Assembly (NCBI GenBank): GCA_037953625.1
Contig: CM075656.1
Span: 79,317,001 to 79,381,000 of the forward strand
Reading direction: 5' to 3'
DNA: 64,000 bases
Source: Crotalaria pallida
Taxonomy: Eukaryota; Streptophyta; Magnoliopsida; Fabales; Fabaceae
Positions 12,740-25,212 of the stretch are shown here, piece after piece (position 1 is the first letter of the stretch; each line of letters opens with the position of its first letter). A program made the position numbers and the translations under genes. Under the pieces are notes generated by a model, which made no database searches, was not told the DNA's origin, and saw only the letters and a program-made list of their open reading frames with translations.

Positions 12740-15700
12740 ATGACTAGGGCTGTCCGCAATAGGGTACTCAAGGATGCCAATGGCGATATCAGTGATCATC
12801 TCCGCAACCATATCCATTTAACAAATTGCATTCACTTGAAGAACCATATGCACAAGAACAGTCCCATACTGGCTGACAGGTCACTCATGAGGGACCTTGT
12901 CGTGCTGCAGAGATCGCGCTCTCTCAGGGACCCTTCTGCAAGTCCTCCATCGTGGCATTCACCTTCTGTGGTCGATGTGCTCTTCAAGAGAGCTGAGAAT
13001 GATGCCATGGTTCAAGAGGGAAGAAGGTCTGTAGGCGTTGAGCGTAGGAAAGGAGGGAGGAGATTGTCTGGAACCTCACCACCCTTGGTGAGTATAGGTA
13101 CATCGAGGGTTGCTCCGGGTGAGGCTAGTGTGGGCAATGATGTTGTACTGGCGACTAGTGAACGTAGTAGCAGGAGTGGAGTGGGGAATGGGAGGAGAGT
13201 TGGGAGACAAGAATCGGGTAGGAAGAGTGATAGGCCTGATTATTTGGATGTTAGTCAAGAGCAGCCTTTCAGTCATGCCGGCAAAAGTTTGGCTGAAGAT
13301 GCTATTTCAAGGCATTCTGAATCTAAAGAGAGAAAGAGCAAACAAAGAGGGAAGAGTGTTCATGCTCAACCGAAGACCCTTTCCGATCAGCTGAATGATG
13401 CTCCATTGGAAAGTGATGATTTAGCATCATCGAACATTCATTTTCGTGGAAGGTTTCCAAGACAGGAGAAAATTATCGAGGCTGCAGAAACAAGCATACA
13501 CGGTCATGGCAGTGGAATGAATAGGGGTAAAAGGCGTAAATTTCGAAGCACAAGAAGAACTCGAGTTGCTACAGCATCAAGAGATATTGGAGCTGAGAAT
13601 GAATTGTCCGTGGCTTCCAACTCATTAGCTCAGGGTTCAGCTCACCAGAAATATCATGCCGAGGAGGCTGGTGACTACGCAGATCAAAATGTTACTAGGG
13701 CTCCGAAAAACGGGTGTGGCATTCCTTGGAATTGGTCCAGAATTCATCATAGAGGTAAATCATTCCTTGACCTGGCTGGAAGAAGTTTGACATCTTGTGG
13801 TTTGTCAGACCCTAGGTTAAAGAAAGGGGCATCAACTGCCAATGGAAGGAATATTCCTGAAATGCCGGTGGCATCTGAGTACTCAAGCACATCTACTAAA
13901 TCTGATGCTGAGGCACTGCCTTTACTAGTTGAGGGGTCTCGATCTCATGGAAGCACTGAAAATGCTTGTTGGGACCATGACTATTCTGGGGAACTAGGTC
14001 TTTATGGTGATAATTTATTCAAGCATGACATCGATTCTGACCTTGCTTCTGAAGGTAGATCCGGTGACCAGCATAAGTTGAGGGGGAATCGTCATAGTAG
14101 ACACCAAAGCTTAACACAAAAGTATATGCCACAGTCCTTCAGAGATATTGTCGGACAGAATTTAGTGGCACAAGCTCTATCAAATGCAGTAGTTAGAAGG
14201 AAAGTTGGACTGTTGTATGTGTTCTATGGTCCCCATGGCACTGGAAAAACTTCCTGTGCTCGCATCTTTGCCAGAGCTTTGAATTGTAATTCTTCGGAAC
14301 ACCCAAAACCTTGTGGCTTTTGCAATTATTGTATAGCACATGACATGGGTAAGAGTAGGAACATAAGGGAAGTTGGTCCAGTAAGTAATTTTGACTTTGA
14401 GAGCATAATGGATCTACTTGATAATATGATTGTTTCCCAGCTTCCATCACAATACAGAGTATTTATTTTTGATGACTGTGATACTCTGTCAACCGATTGT
14501 TGGAATGCTATATCAAAGGTCATTGATCGAGCACCTAGACGTCTGGTTTTTATCCTTGTCAGTTCTAGTCTTGATGTCTTGCCTCATATAATAATATCCA
14601 GGTGTCAAAAATTCTTTTTCCCAAAGCTGAAGGATGCCGATATTATATATACACTGCAGCTGATTGCAACCAAAGAAGGTCTAGAAATTGATAAGGATGC
14701 CCTGAAACTCATTGCTTCAAAATCAGATGGATCATTGAGAGATGCTGAGATGACCCTAGAACAACTTAGTTTGCTTGGGCAGAGAATTTCTGTTCCTCTT
14801 GTTCAAGAACTGGTAAGTTGTCTATGTATTAGTGTGTTCTTGTTATCATTGCTTCTTACATGCATCGTTAGATTCTTTTTCAAACTGCTGTTTCTGTTGC
14901 TAATTTTCCATTCATGGATTTCTCTGAATTTAAATCCTTTTTTCAGGTAGGGCTTATCTCTGATGAGAAATTGGTTGATCTGCTCGATTTGGCATTATCT
15001 GCAGACACAGTCAACACAGTGAAAAATTTGAGAGCGATCATGGAAACTGGTGTTGAGCCGTTAGCTTTAATGCCACAACTTGCTACAGTAATTACTGATA
15101 TACTTGCCGGGACGTATGATTTCACAAAAGACAGGCGAAGAAGGAAGTTCTTCAAGAGACAGCCATGTGAGTTAAAAAATCTCTTTTTATAGCTTACACT
15201 GCAGTTATCAATTTATTGCAATCTGAGATGACACTGCAGTTATCACAAATGTTTAATGCCCTGCCATTTCAAATCCCTATCATAATTTAAACACATTTTC
15301 AATAAATATCTTTCCTTTTAGTTTTGGTTCCATGAATGTTTTTAGTTATTATCCTTTCACAAATTGATTCTAGTGATTCCTATCTCAGTGTCCAAAGAAG
15401 ACATGGAAAAGCTTCGCCAAGCACTGAAAACTTTATCTGAAGCTGAGAAGCAGTTGAGGATGTCCAATGACAAGCTAACATGGTTGACAGCTGCATTGCT
15501 TCAACTTGCTCCTGACCAGCAATATTTGTTGCAAAATTCATCTGATAATAGTTTCAACCATAGTCCCTTGCCTATAAACAATGGACATGTGAAGGAAGCA
15601 ACCAGAATGACTGGTAATCCTGTTGAATTTTATGGCAAAGCAAGACGATTATCAATGGATGATAGAACAGAAAACTTCCATGCTGAAAGCTCAGGTAATG

Positions 15701-18700
15701 GTGTGACAAAGGGTGTTAGTTCAGAGAAAAGAAGACATAGCGTGTCTGGTGTTGCTCCTCAGCATACTCATTCACGTACCACCAATAATAGCAGGATGAA
15801 TGAAAGGCGGATTTTGGGTAAAAACCATAATGAAATTGAAGAGATGTGGTTAGAGGTGCTTGACAAGGTTCAAATTACTGGCCTAAAAGAGTTTTTGAAC
15901 AAAGAAGGCAAGCTGATCTCTGTTAGTTTTGGGGCAGGTGAGCATCAAATATCCACTATGCCAATTCAACAATGCAGTTAATAACTTTTTGTAGTGATAT
16001 GATGCAATCTTTCCCGTCAGAAATGGGGTTCTAATATTAACTTATTATACAAAAAAAATTCTTAATTCATACAGGGAAGCCTAAGGGGGTAAACTTGTCT
16101 ATTATTTGATTGCATGAAATATAGTATCAACTAAAGGTACTCATATTATAGAGCTTCGAAAATTCATTCCTGGTAGCGTAGTTTAAGATTTTTAGAGTTC
16201 ATACTAAAGTTAAGAGTGGTTATTATTCCTCCGAGGTTCAGGTTTTCATTTGCTTCCATAAGTTGCATTACCAATGTTGTGCTGTTATAACTTTCCTTTT
16301 GAAAATTATCAACTCATTTTGTCTGCAGCTCATACTACTGTACACAAAATAATACTCCCTCCGGTCCTATTTATAAGTCACATTCTAGAAGGGTTCTTTG
16401 GTCCTATTTATAAGTCACTTTGTATTTTCTAGGAGGCATTTATTGTTATTTTCTCTTATTCGCCCTTTGCCCATTAATGTGAAGTAATGCAATGTGAAAT
16501 TCCCAATGCAAGTTAAGAGGGTAAAATTGTAATGTTGAAGTATTTTTTTAAAGTTTCAAGAAAGCTAACTATCCTCCTTGGTCCATGTGATATGGTTAAG
16601 TATGCCCTATAAATAGGACCAGAGGGAGTAACAATTATTAACAGCCAGCTTTCTGTTCTGAGTGCTTTTAGTTCACTCTGCCCCCCCTGTGAATATTTTA
16701 TTATGTATCTCATTAGTCATTATTTAGCCATTTAACTGGTTGACCTTTTTCTGAAACTTACTTTACATGTTTAACGCCTTATCAATGGGGATAAGGTGTC
16801 GTTTGATCCATTTAGCTGACTCCACGTAGTGAGAATAAGGCTTGGCTGTTGTTATTGTTGTACTTTACGTGTTTAGTATTGTCATCGTTGTCGTTTTAGT
16901 GTTGCTACTTTTGTCTTGATCCAATTTTTGTTTTCTCATTGTTTATCATTTATCTGATGGTAGTGTGATGCTTTATTCTGCAGCTCCAACTGTGCAGCTA
17001 ATGTTTAGTTCTCAACTGACCAAATCTACTGCCGAGAAGTTCACAGGCCACATCTTGCAAGCATTTGAATCTGTCCTTGGATCTTCCATGACGATAGAAA
17101 TTAGATGTGAGACAAATAAAGATGCAAGCGTGACTCAACTGCCTCTTACATTACCTGGTATTAGCAATAGTTCGTCGCAGATTCGAGACTTAAGTGGTGT
17201 TGCCATTCAAATTCATCCTTCAGCAACCGATTCTGTTGAAAAGAGGACGGGTGAAATTGTAGAAGAACCAGCTTCTCCTGTGCAGCACAAGAATAATGAT
17301 CAGCAGGTTGATGCTCATGCAGCATCTTATAGAAGTCCAGGAGGTACAAGTATTGGACAGGCATCAGCTTCCCAAAATGAGCCTATTCTTAAGTCGCATT
17401 TAGACCGAAGAAAGCTAAGGGAACAAGGTCAAAGTCTAAGTCTAGTAAGAAGTAAGGTATCTCTTGCTCATGTAATCCAGCAGGCTGAAGGTCAACGAAG
17501 TGGGTGGTCAAAACGCAAAGCAGTTTCTATTGCTGAAAAGCTTGAACAAGAGAATCTGTATGTTGCTCTTCCATTCTTTTCTCTTTTGACTTGTACTCTT
17601 GCTTATTTTTAGAGATTAGGTGTGGCTCATAATTTGTTTTTTAAGGGATGGAATCTCAAATAAGCAAATTATTTACAAATTTTAATTGACCTGGGAATCA
17701 GTGATGTTATGCCGGAGAACAGGATAAATATATTTCACGTCTAAGTATGGATGAATATATTTCACGAAGACTGAATAAGAGCTTCCTAGAACTATTTGCT
17801 AGGCTAAGTATGGATAAGGATTGTTAACACGAATATTTTGGAATATTGAGATTTGGAATTTGGATGTTGTCCTGTTTCAATAATAAAGTAGTATCTATGT
17901 CATAACTTCCTATTAATCCAAAAATCATTTGTACCTTAGGAGACTGGAGCCAAGATCAAGGGGCTTATTATGCTTTAAAGCATCAAGAGCAACCCGTCGG
18001 AAGGTAATTCATTTCATTGTGATTTTGAAATTTTTTGTTAGAATGTAGTATAAGCAATTAAAAATACATTTCCTATCAGCTAAAGAAATGTTTCTGTTTC
18101 TCAATATTTAACAAATAGCACATTTGATCCATAATTGATAGTTTTTCCATTAATATTCCGATTTTCTTGATTCATAACACTTTAATGCACCATATTAATT
18201 ACTTAATGTCATGCTGCACTGAGCTAGTATTACATGAACTTTGGAACACCTCGGAATATCTTGTGGCAATCCGAAATGTATTTTTGCTAGATGATTCGAC
18301 TAACATCTCCTACAAAAGGGCAACCTTATTTCTAAATATAAGGTTGAGTAGAGCCCTAGCAGAATTGGTTGCTATTGTACTTTTAGTCCTCTTAGTGACT
18401 CTATAAACCATTCATAAAAGCATGCTTTGTGTTTCTTTATGTAATAACGTAGCAATGGCCTCAATAATGCAAGGTAATATAAGTTCCATTATAGGGATGA
18501 TGTGTAAGTGTATAGTTTTGGAACCTGATTCTGCTGAACTTTTGAGCTTCTAATAAACCTCGCGTATAATAGCCAGAGGTTGTTTTTCCCTGTGTTGTAT
18601 TACTATTACCAGTATCTCTTGCTCCACCTATAAATTGATTGTAACTCGTCGTGTTCATTTTACTATTATTCTGTCTGTGTTATATATTTTAATTTTTTAC

Positions 18701-19108
18701 ATAACATTAGTCTGCTACAAGTTTAGTAAAATAAGAGTAAAGCGGACATATATATTTTTCTTTGCCATGTATAAAATATTTGATTGGGTATGAGTGCTCG
18801 TGAGCACATGCTTATTGATTTTGTATACTATCACTTGTACTATTAGTCTGGTGGTGTTGAACTTGTATCATATCAATAATCAATTACTTTTATGATTTTA
18901 CCCACAATAATTCTCAACTGAATTTAAAATACGATGTTAGAGTTTGTAGTGCAATTAATATATTTTGTCTTATTTTATATGAGGGCTTTACTGATGTATT
19001 TAATTGCATTGGCAGCTGTCACGCTTGAAAATTCGAACCAGAAAACCATGTGCATTGTTGAAGTTTGTCTCGTGTGGGAAATGTCTGTCTACAAAATCTC
19101 CAAGGTAG
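12740..19108 (+). CDS. STICHEL-like protein (DnaX-type AAA ATPase), six coding exons
   Basis: Exons as I read them: 12740-14812, 14947-15166, 15389-15937, 16984-17557, 17940-18003 and 19016-19108. All introns are GT..AG, all junctions keep frame, and the product is about 1,190 residues. I start at the ATG at 12740 because MTRAVRNRVLKDANG is the conserved opening of plant STICHEL-like proteins; an in-frame ATG at 12683 lies in the leader. The C-terminal half is homologous to bacterial polymerase III gamma/tau: Walker A GPHGTGKT at 497-504, a zinc-binding set C516-x8-C525-x2-C528-x2-C531, and a Walker-B-like VFIFDDCD at 574-581. A Cys-containing tail ends KSPR just before TAG. Arabidopsis STICHEL controls trichome branching; the closest relative by recall is the At4g18820 (STICHEL-like 3) group, whose function is less clear. 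Intron 3 carries a Stowaway MITE. Less certain: the last exon could splice at 19104 instead of stopping at 19108. Confidence 0.9.
16355..16628. mobile_element. Stowaway MITE in intron 3 of the STICHEL-like gene
   Basis: Ends CTCCCTCCGGTCC / GGACCAGAGGGAG, TA duplications at 16353-16354 and 16629-16630; 274 bp. It lies well inside the intron (15938-16983), so it need not affect splicing. Confidence 0.85.
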
Positions 19109-19883
19109 TTTTGGGAATCTTTCAAGGCTTCATTCAATAGCCTGTATTTAGGCTTTTTCCTGCTGTGTTATAGGTTCCAATTTTACTGGTCAAGCCTTTT
19201 TCTTTTCCATTTAGTTAAATAAAAGCATGTAGTTATATATTTTATGAAGAAAAAGTAGGAAGGTAGAAAAGTAGGAGATTCCATTTTAGTGATAAGATAC
19301 TGTATATGTTTCTTTCCTTCCTAGCATAAATTAGCTTGGAATTTCAAAACGAAGGTTCAGTTGAAAACTTCATTAATCACTGGTCTGTGGCCAGTTTCTT
19401 TCATATGACCTCTACTGTGAAGTCACTTGCCTTGATTGGGTGCAATTGAAGGGAATTTATTGATGCAAGTTAATAGATTATTATCAGGTTGCCATTTTTT
19501 TTTCCTGTTGTAGGAAGGCCGAAGGCCTTTACACCCTGACATACTTGGGGAGCAAGCTAGGACGTTGGTGAGCACCAAGTAGGAGTTGTGTGTTTGGATC
19601 CTTTGCAGTATGCATCTCACTGCAGCATAATATAAAGTTATAAACCATGCACAATGCTGGTTTATATTGAAATTTGACTTAAAGGAGGGTCAAAATTTAA
19701 TTTCCACTAATATTTCTTTCAGTTTCTCGGTTACATAGAGTGTAATCCTATTCATCCTTTTCTTTGTATTATATCCACAGTTCAATTTTCTTATAGGTTT
19801 TTGGAGGATGTGTCCTCCAACCACTGTCATGAGTTTTAAAGAAAGAAAAGATAATTTGTTGAGTAGAGTTGGAATCCCATGCA

Positions 19884-20615
19884 AAGTGTTGGCAATCAAG
19901 CCCGCCCAAGCCCGCAAATAGCCCGCATTTTTTGCATTTTTAGGGCCGAAAATTCATGCTGCCGGCCCGCATTGAAATAAAAAAAAAAAATCCTAAAATA
20001 CAACACACACAATCACAAAAGCATAAAAAGTGTTGGAGTATTAACCTGTTCCTAATATTTCTAACTTCTATTTGTTACTATGCTATTATTCATATAGAAA
20101 AAAATAGAATTGTGTTTTATTAAAATTATAACTACTGTCCAGTTTAAAAAAAAAAATAATAATAATACAACTACTGTACGTACAGCGGTAGTGCGGTACA
20201 GCCACTATATATGAGTAGTGGTTTTGACAAATTGCATTCATATATTGTGAATATATAGTGTTCCCATTCTATATATAGTGTTTACAAATTGATAGTATAT
20301 AGTATACGTACAGCGGTACTGCCCGCAGTTAATGTCATATATATCAATTGCATATATTGTGAGTGATAGTATGTGTTCCCTACTCTTTTAATTTTAAGTT
20401 TCTTTGGCCTTTTTTTTTTTTCATGAGTGTGGGTGAGTGTGAGTGTTAGTTTAGTTTTTTTTTTAATGGGGCCCGCGGGCAGCCGTCCGCTAATGCTCGC
20501 AAAAAACGGGCGGGGCAGGCGGGCATGAATTGAATTTTTTTTCTTTCTAAAAACAATGCCCTGCCCGCAAAAAAATGCGGGCGGGTGGGCGTGGCCTGCG
20601 GGCCAATGCCCTAAT
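19884..20615. mobile_element. Degraded hAT-like element with GC-rich ends
   Basis: GCCCGCCC/GGGCGGG clusters at both ends and CCCTAATTG at the right, shared with the element at 61232. No clear 8-bp duplication. The middle is AT-rich. Confidence 0.4.
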
Positions 20616-20629
20616 TGTCATTGTTGAAT

Positions 20630-21660
20630 GAAGCACCGATACTTCATATTTGCCCCCTATCGTGTCTCGTATTGGATACGCATTTATTTTAGATACTCGT
20701 AACCATTTTTTCCGGTACCATTTTATATTTCTTTTATCTTGTTCTCGTACCATTTTATATTTCTTCTATCTTGTTCTCGTATCCTGTGCATATCCGTGTC
20801 CAATGTCATGTCATACTTGTGGTATCTTATTAAGCTTTTGTTTAGAAAATGATTTCAAGATGTGAACTTCCTTCTTTGAAGAATGGTTAGTGAAAAAAAA
20901 ACTTTATCCTTTTCTAATCATGAGGGTTACAAAATAGTTCCATAGGTTTTTCTAATCAAGTGAATACTGCAATGCATTTTTCATTTTTTTTCCTTTAGAG
21001 TCCTAAGGCACAAGGACAACTTTTTTTTTTTTTTTTGGGTATTATAAACAACAGAAGACAAAGAAGTCAAGAACTAAATACATGAAATTCTTAATTGTCA
21101 TTAAGTAAACATGGTGAATGGTAAAGAATATCATTCAAGCTGAAGATCTACCCTGTATACGAAAAGAAGCATATTCTTTTCTGATTCTGCTGAGGAAAAG
21201 ATGATAGTTCTTTTAGATGTTTCATATGTATTTGATACTAAAAATTCAAGCTTGTTAAAATCTCACATCAGTAAAGAAAGGATTAAGTAAAAAGTATATA
21301 AGTGAGGAGACTTGCAAACTTATTGTCGCAAGGTTTTGAATCACTGATAAGTGATAACCCTTTTTCTGGACGCAAATGGTAAAAGTTGCTTCGGAAACCT
21401 TGATCCAGAGAAAACCAAGTTTGAAAATATTATTCATACAAATACACCAACCAATGCAAAATAAATTGGTTATATCGAAATTAAAAATACGGAGAAGATA
21501 ACTAAAAGATTTCTAGTATAACAGTATCTTATAATAAACATTAAACAGTTATCACAGGCAAAACTTTTTATTTCACTGATTTGATTTCACATCTTTCTTA
21601 CCTAAATGACAAAAAGTGTGTTCTTATGATCTTATCTGTATTAATGTGTATCTTTTATCA
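20630..21660. other. Intergenic; repeat-like block and nothing else recognised
   Basis: At 20632-20815 GAAGCACCGATACTTCA and repeated CGTATCC / TTCTCGTACC motifs resemble the block at 29440-29820, suggesting a shared degraded repeat. The rest is AT-rich without genes. Confidence 0.4.
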
Positions 21661-21667
21661 GCTCACA

Positions 21668-21674
21668 ACCAACC
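21668..21674 (+). promoter_or_regulatory. AC-II element (ACCAACC) upstream of the FLA gene
   Basis: ACCAACC fits the secondary-wall MYB-responsive consensus ACC(A/T)A(A/C)(T/C) recognised by MYB46/MYB83-type factors. It lies about 325 bp before the ATG. Presence is seen; activity is inferred. Confidence 0.45.
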
Positions 21675-21844
21675 AAGTTCTCTTGCATTAGTCCCTTCCT
21701 TTCCAAGCAAAAGGCAGTGGCTATACTGCAGCAGCCTAATCCCCTTAATCACCTTTATCTTCTTGCCTTGATGCACCACCTTATTCCCCACGACAGATAT
21801 GACATACCTTCATACTCTAGGTTACTTTCATAACTAAACTTTTC

Positions 21845-21851
21845 ACCTACC
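21845..21851 (+). promoter_or_regulatory. AC-I element (ACCTACC) upstream of the FLA gene
   Basis: ACCTACC sits 19 bp before the predicted TATA box and fits the same MYB consensus as the upstream ACCAACC. Two matching sites within 200 bp of a wall-protein gene are more persuasive than one. Confidence 0.5.
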
Positions 21852-21869
21852 TGTCATTCACATAGCATC

Positions 21870-21876
21870 TATAAAA
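21870..21876 (+). promoter_or_regulatory. TATA box of the FLA gene
   Basis: TATAAAA about 120 bp before the ATG, followed by a C/A-rich leader without upstream ATGs, is well placed for a core promoter. Confidence 0.65.
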
Positions 21877-21993
21877 CCACTCTGCTCTATTACATCTTCA
21901 CAGCAAAAAATCATTGCAATAACAATTAACCTATCATTTGTATCTTTCTAAAAGAAGCAAATCAATCTAGAGCTTCCAATTAGCAATAATAAG

Positions 21994-22842
21994 ATGAAGC
22001 AAACCATCTTCTTCTCGCTTCTCCTAGTACTATTTGCTTCCATATTTTGTACAACCACATTAGCGCAGTCACCCGCTGCAGCCCCTAAAGCCCCGGCAAA
22101 ACCAAAACCAAAACCGACCGCTGCCTCACCAGCTCCAGCACCAGCAAAACCACTAGTCCCGGCATTACCTCAGTCACCCACTTCTGACACTTCTTCTGGC
22201 CAAGACATCATCAAAATTCTGAGGAAGGCGAAATCATTCAACACGCTGATCCGCTTGCTCAAAACCACCCAAATCATCAACCAAATCAGTGCTCAATTGG
22301 TAACCTCAAAAACCGGTGGTTTAACCATTCTTGCACCGGATGATGGCTCCTTCTCACAACTCAAAGCAGGATACTTCAACTCTCTTGATAACCGCCAACA
22401 GAAAGAGCTGATACAGTTTCATGTCCTTCCCGTTTACGTGTCGAGCTCAAACTTCGATTCTCTCAGCAATCCTGTGCTTACACTTGCAAGTGATAGCCCT
22501 ACTGGTTTTCAGATAAATGTGACTGCTTATGGAAACACCGTGAATATTACGACCGGGGAGGTCAATGCCACCCTCACAGGCATTGTGTACTCAGATAAGA
22601 CACTTGCAATATATCATGTGGATAAAGTGCTTATTCCTTTGGATTTTTCTAAGCCTAGGCCTCCAGCTCCAGCACCAACTCTGGCAAAAGCACCTAAAGC
22701 TGATAAGGACAACGCATCTGCAGAAGATGAAGATCAGGGTGATTCTACCAAGAACAGTTCCGGTGCCATCAATTTGATTAGCATTCAAGGAACAATATTG
22801 GTGTCCCTTGGTGTTGCTTTAGTAACAGCAATAAGCCAATAA
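21994..22842 (+). CDS. Fasciclin-like arabinogalactan protein (FLA11/FLA12 group)
   Basis: A 282-residue intronless protein. It has a signal peptide at about 1-24 (ending TTLAQ), an Ala/Pro-rich arabinogalactan-type stretch at about 25-65 with many AP/PA/SP dipeptides for glycosylation, and one FAS1 domain at about 68-212 with the H1-like LTILAPDDGSF and H2-like LAIYHVDKVLIPLD motifs. N-glycosylation sequons NVT, NIT and NAT fall in the domain. A short PAPAP region follows, then an acidic Ser-rich linker and a hydrophobic C-terminal tail (LVSLGVALVTAI) typical of GPI attachment. The family is secreted to the outer face of the plasma membrane and cell wall; the single-FAS1 group with this layout is linked to secondary-wall mechanics in stems. 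AC elements and a TATA box upstream fit that role. A second, broken FLA gene lies 5 kb downstream on the same strand. Confidence 0.95.
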   Translation: MKQTIFFSLLLVLFASIFCTTTLAQSPAAAPKAPAKPKPKPTAASPAPAPAKPLVPALPQSPTSDTSSGQDIIKILRKAKSFNTLIRLLKTTQIINQISAQLVTSKTGGLTILAPDDGSFSQLKAGYFNSLDNRQQKELIQFHVLPVYVSSSNFDSLSNPVLTLASDSPTGFQINVTAYGNTVNITTGEVNATLTGIVYSDKTLAIYHVDKVLIPLDFSKPRPPAPAPTLAKAPKADKDNASAEDEDQGDSTKNSSGAINLISIQGTILVSLGVALVTAISQ

Positions 22843-23026
22843 CAATGTCCAGTTGAGGAAGACCCTTTTTCATGCTGTTCCTAAGTTTTTAGAACAAGCA
22901 CTCTTATTTTTTTTGTCTACTTTTTTTTCTTCTTCTTTATGCTCATTGATCTTGGATTTGTCTGTATTTGGGGTTGGAAGAGTGTTGTTATGTGGAACCT
23001 TACCTTATTTTCTTGTATTGACTTCA

Positions 23027-23032
23027 AATAAA
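23027..23032 (+). terminator. Probable poly(A) signal of the FLA gene
   Basis: AATAAA lies about 185 bp past the stop codon in T-rich sequence, a usual position for plant 3' end formation. Confidence 0.45.
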
Positions 23033-24281
23033 TATGATTTGTTTTGCTGTAATACAATTGAATATAAGATGGTTTTTTGTGTATCATGGTTTTAAAATGT
23101 GAACACATTTATGCATGCATAGGGTAGACTAGTGTAGATTTGGTGGGAAAAGATTGTATAATCCCTACATAATAATTTATAATATAAATAAAAAACCCTC
23201 TTTAATCTTTATCGGAGAAACACTAGCAATATACTCTTTCATTCAAAAAACTGTTGGATGGTCTCGTTATCAACGATCCATAACTGATCTTCATGTTGTT
23301 CAATGTGGAATAAACTTGTGATTTTAATTCATTTATGCAAGACTAGAGGTGAAGAGATTCTCTTGGCTATTTGTTCAAGAGACCATCGAATAGTTTCTCC
23401 TCTCATAACATACACTTTTTCATATACTATTTTAATATTTTTAACATATGGTTTGAAAATGTGAGCTTATGAAATGTGGTCCAACAGAAAATAGATTTCT
23501 CCTTAATTCATTGTGAAATACCTTCCTTCCCACTTGAGTAAACATGATCCTCTCATGCACCAAAATCAAAAATCTGAATCGAACAGCTTCCATGATTTCA
23601 ACCATAATAGTAGTTTTTGGATTGAATCTTATTTGATACTTTAACCAAAGGAAACAAAACTATTAAAAATTTTCAAGTTCTAATCAAATAAGTTTTTATC
23701 TGAAAATCGATGAAAAACTAACCACGAGAGAAGGTCCCTAATAAATTTTTTGACCTATTTCCACCCTAGGTATCTCCAAGTGCAACTATCTCCCACATCA
23801 CCATAATGTAGGTATTAGTTTGATCCTTTATTTTTGCTATGTTTGTTCTCTTTAGTTTGTTGAACTTTTAGAAACCTTGAACTTAGGGTATCCATATAGA
23901 TTGTACTATGTTAATCACATTTTTAATCAATAGATGTTACAATAAATTTTCATAATCAATATATTATAAAATAGGTGAAGTATGAGGGCATTTTTGTTTT
24001 CCCTCCTTAATCCCCATTATTTTCCCTCCTAATTTCTCACCTTCCCTCCTAAGTTCTCTTTTAATCTCAGCCATTCAATTGTAAATGCAATAATCAATCA
24101 TAGCCGTCCATATCCATTGGTAGATTAAGTCTTTTCATTTTCTTTCATTCATTCATTTTTTTACTGTTATGGTGTGAAAGACATATTACCAACATCAATT
24201 AGTAGTTAGTGGTAGTAGTAAATTAGTAGAATCACGATCAGGAAAAGGCAACAAAAAGAAATTAGAGACCCGGGCAAAAAG

Positions 24282-24338
24282 AAAGCATCTGGATTTGGAA
24301 GCATTGTTTTCACCTCTTCTGTTGCAGGTGTGAAACAG
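24282..24338 (+). pseudogene. Tropinone-reductase-like SDR fragment inside the Helitron
   Basis: The frame KASGFGSIVFTSSVAGVKQ matches the strand holding the catalytic Ser in plant tropinone-reductase-like short-chain dehydrogenases (usual form SGSIVFISSVAG). It is followed at once by GTA TGA, so nothing functional remains. Only about 19 codons are recognisable; the family is a good guess, not proof. Confidence 0.5.
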
Positions 24339-24442
24339 GTATGAGCGTATGAGCAGTTTTTAAATTTTAGTTTTTTTTTTTTAATTTTTAATTTTTGTTT
24401 AGAATAGGTTTTTTAATTTTTGTACAAGTATGTTTTTTTAAT

Positions 24443-24481
24443 AGCATAGTTTTCATCTCTTTTGTTGCAGGTGTGAAACAG
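24443..24481 (+). pseudogene. Second copy of the SDR fragment (tandem duplicate)
   Basis: SIVFISFVAGVKQ repeats 143 bp after the first copy and is followed by the same flank (GTATGAGCGTATGAGCA), so the duplication happened after capture. The copy keeps VFIS where the first has VFTS. Confidence 0.5.
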
Positions 24482-25038
24482 GTATGAGCGTATGAGCATT
24501 TTTTTAATTTTAGTTTTTTTTAATTTTTAATTTTTGTTTAGAATAGGTTTACTATTAATTTTTGAACAGGTATGTTTTTTTAAAGAGATTTTTATTTAAA
24601 TTTTTGTTTTTGAGATTTTTTTTACTCGAATTTTGTTTTGGGATTCTAGGGTTTGAAGAATCCCCTTTCCTTCTTCTCCGTTTAATTTTCATTTTTGTAG
24701 TATTGTTTTTTTAATCTCTCTGATCTGTAATATTGTTTTATATTACTTAAACATGGGAGACATATATTACTTGCTTCAGGTTCATGGGAAATTGGTGATG
24801 TTCAAATTTCAAGAAAGTTTGTATTTACCATTTCTGATTTTTTTTCTCTTGGATATTTGTTCTATATTTTCGCTGTTCTTTGGTTTCTATTTGTTATATT
24901 ATTTTCTTCATTTCATTATTGCTTTATTTATATAAGAGTTGTGGTTTTTTTTAGAATGATATTTTTATTATATTTTTTCAATTTTTTCATTAGTAGGATT
25001 GGACAAAACGTGTCTAAAATTATTGTTAATCTGTAATT

Positions 25039-25212
25039 GATGTTGTTGAGATTGGTGAAAGACAGATGAAAATTGGTGAGGTTCTCAAGGTCAAACCCTT
25101 GGCTGCATTAGCCATGATTGATGAAGGGGAACTTGATCGGAAAATAGTTGCGATTTTATTAAATGATCCAAAGGCATCACTTGTGAATGATGTTGATGAT
25201 GTCGAGAAGCAT
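25039..25212 (+). pseudogene. Plastid soluble inorganic pyrophosphatase (PPA6-like) exon fragment inside the Helitron
   Basis: About 58 codons read without a stop: DVVEIGERQMKIGEVLKVKP, then LAALAMIDEGEL, a changed DRKIVAIL, and ASLVNDVDDVEKH. This is the segment of plastid soluble pyrophosphatase (Arabidopsis PPA6 group) that normally reads ...GELDWKIVAISLDDP..., which contains active-site Asp/Glu positions. Similarity ends abruptly after VEKH at 25212. No neighbouring exon is present, so this is a captured genomic piece and not a gene. W-to-R and S-to-L changes suggest it is under no constraint. Confidence 0.85.

Noticed and set aside
24753..24935. 60-codon ORF in the Helitron
   Set aside because: T-rich hydrophobic translation without similarity to a known protein.
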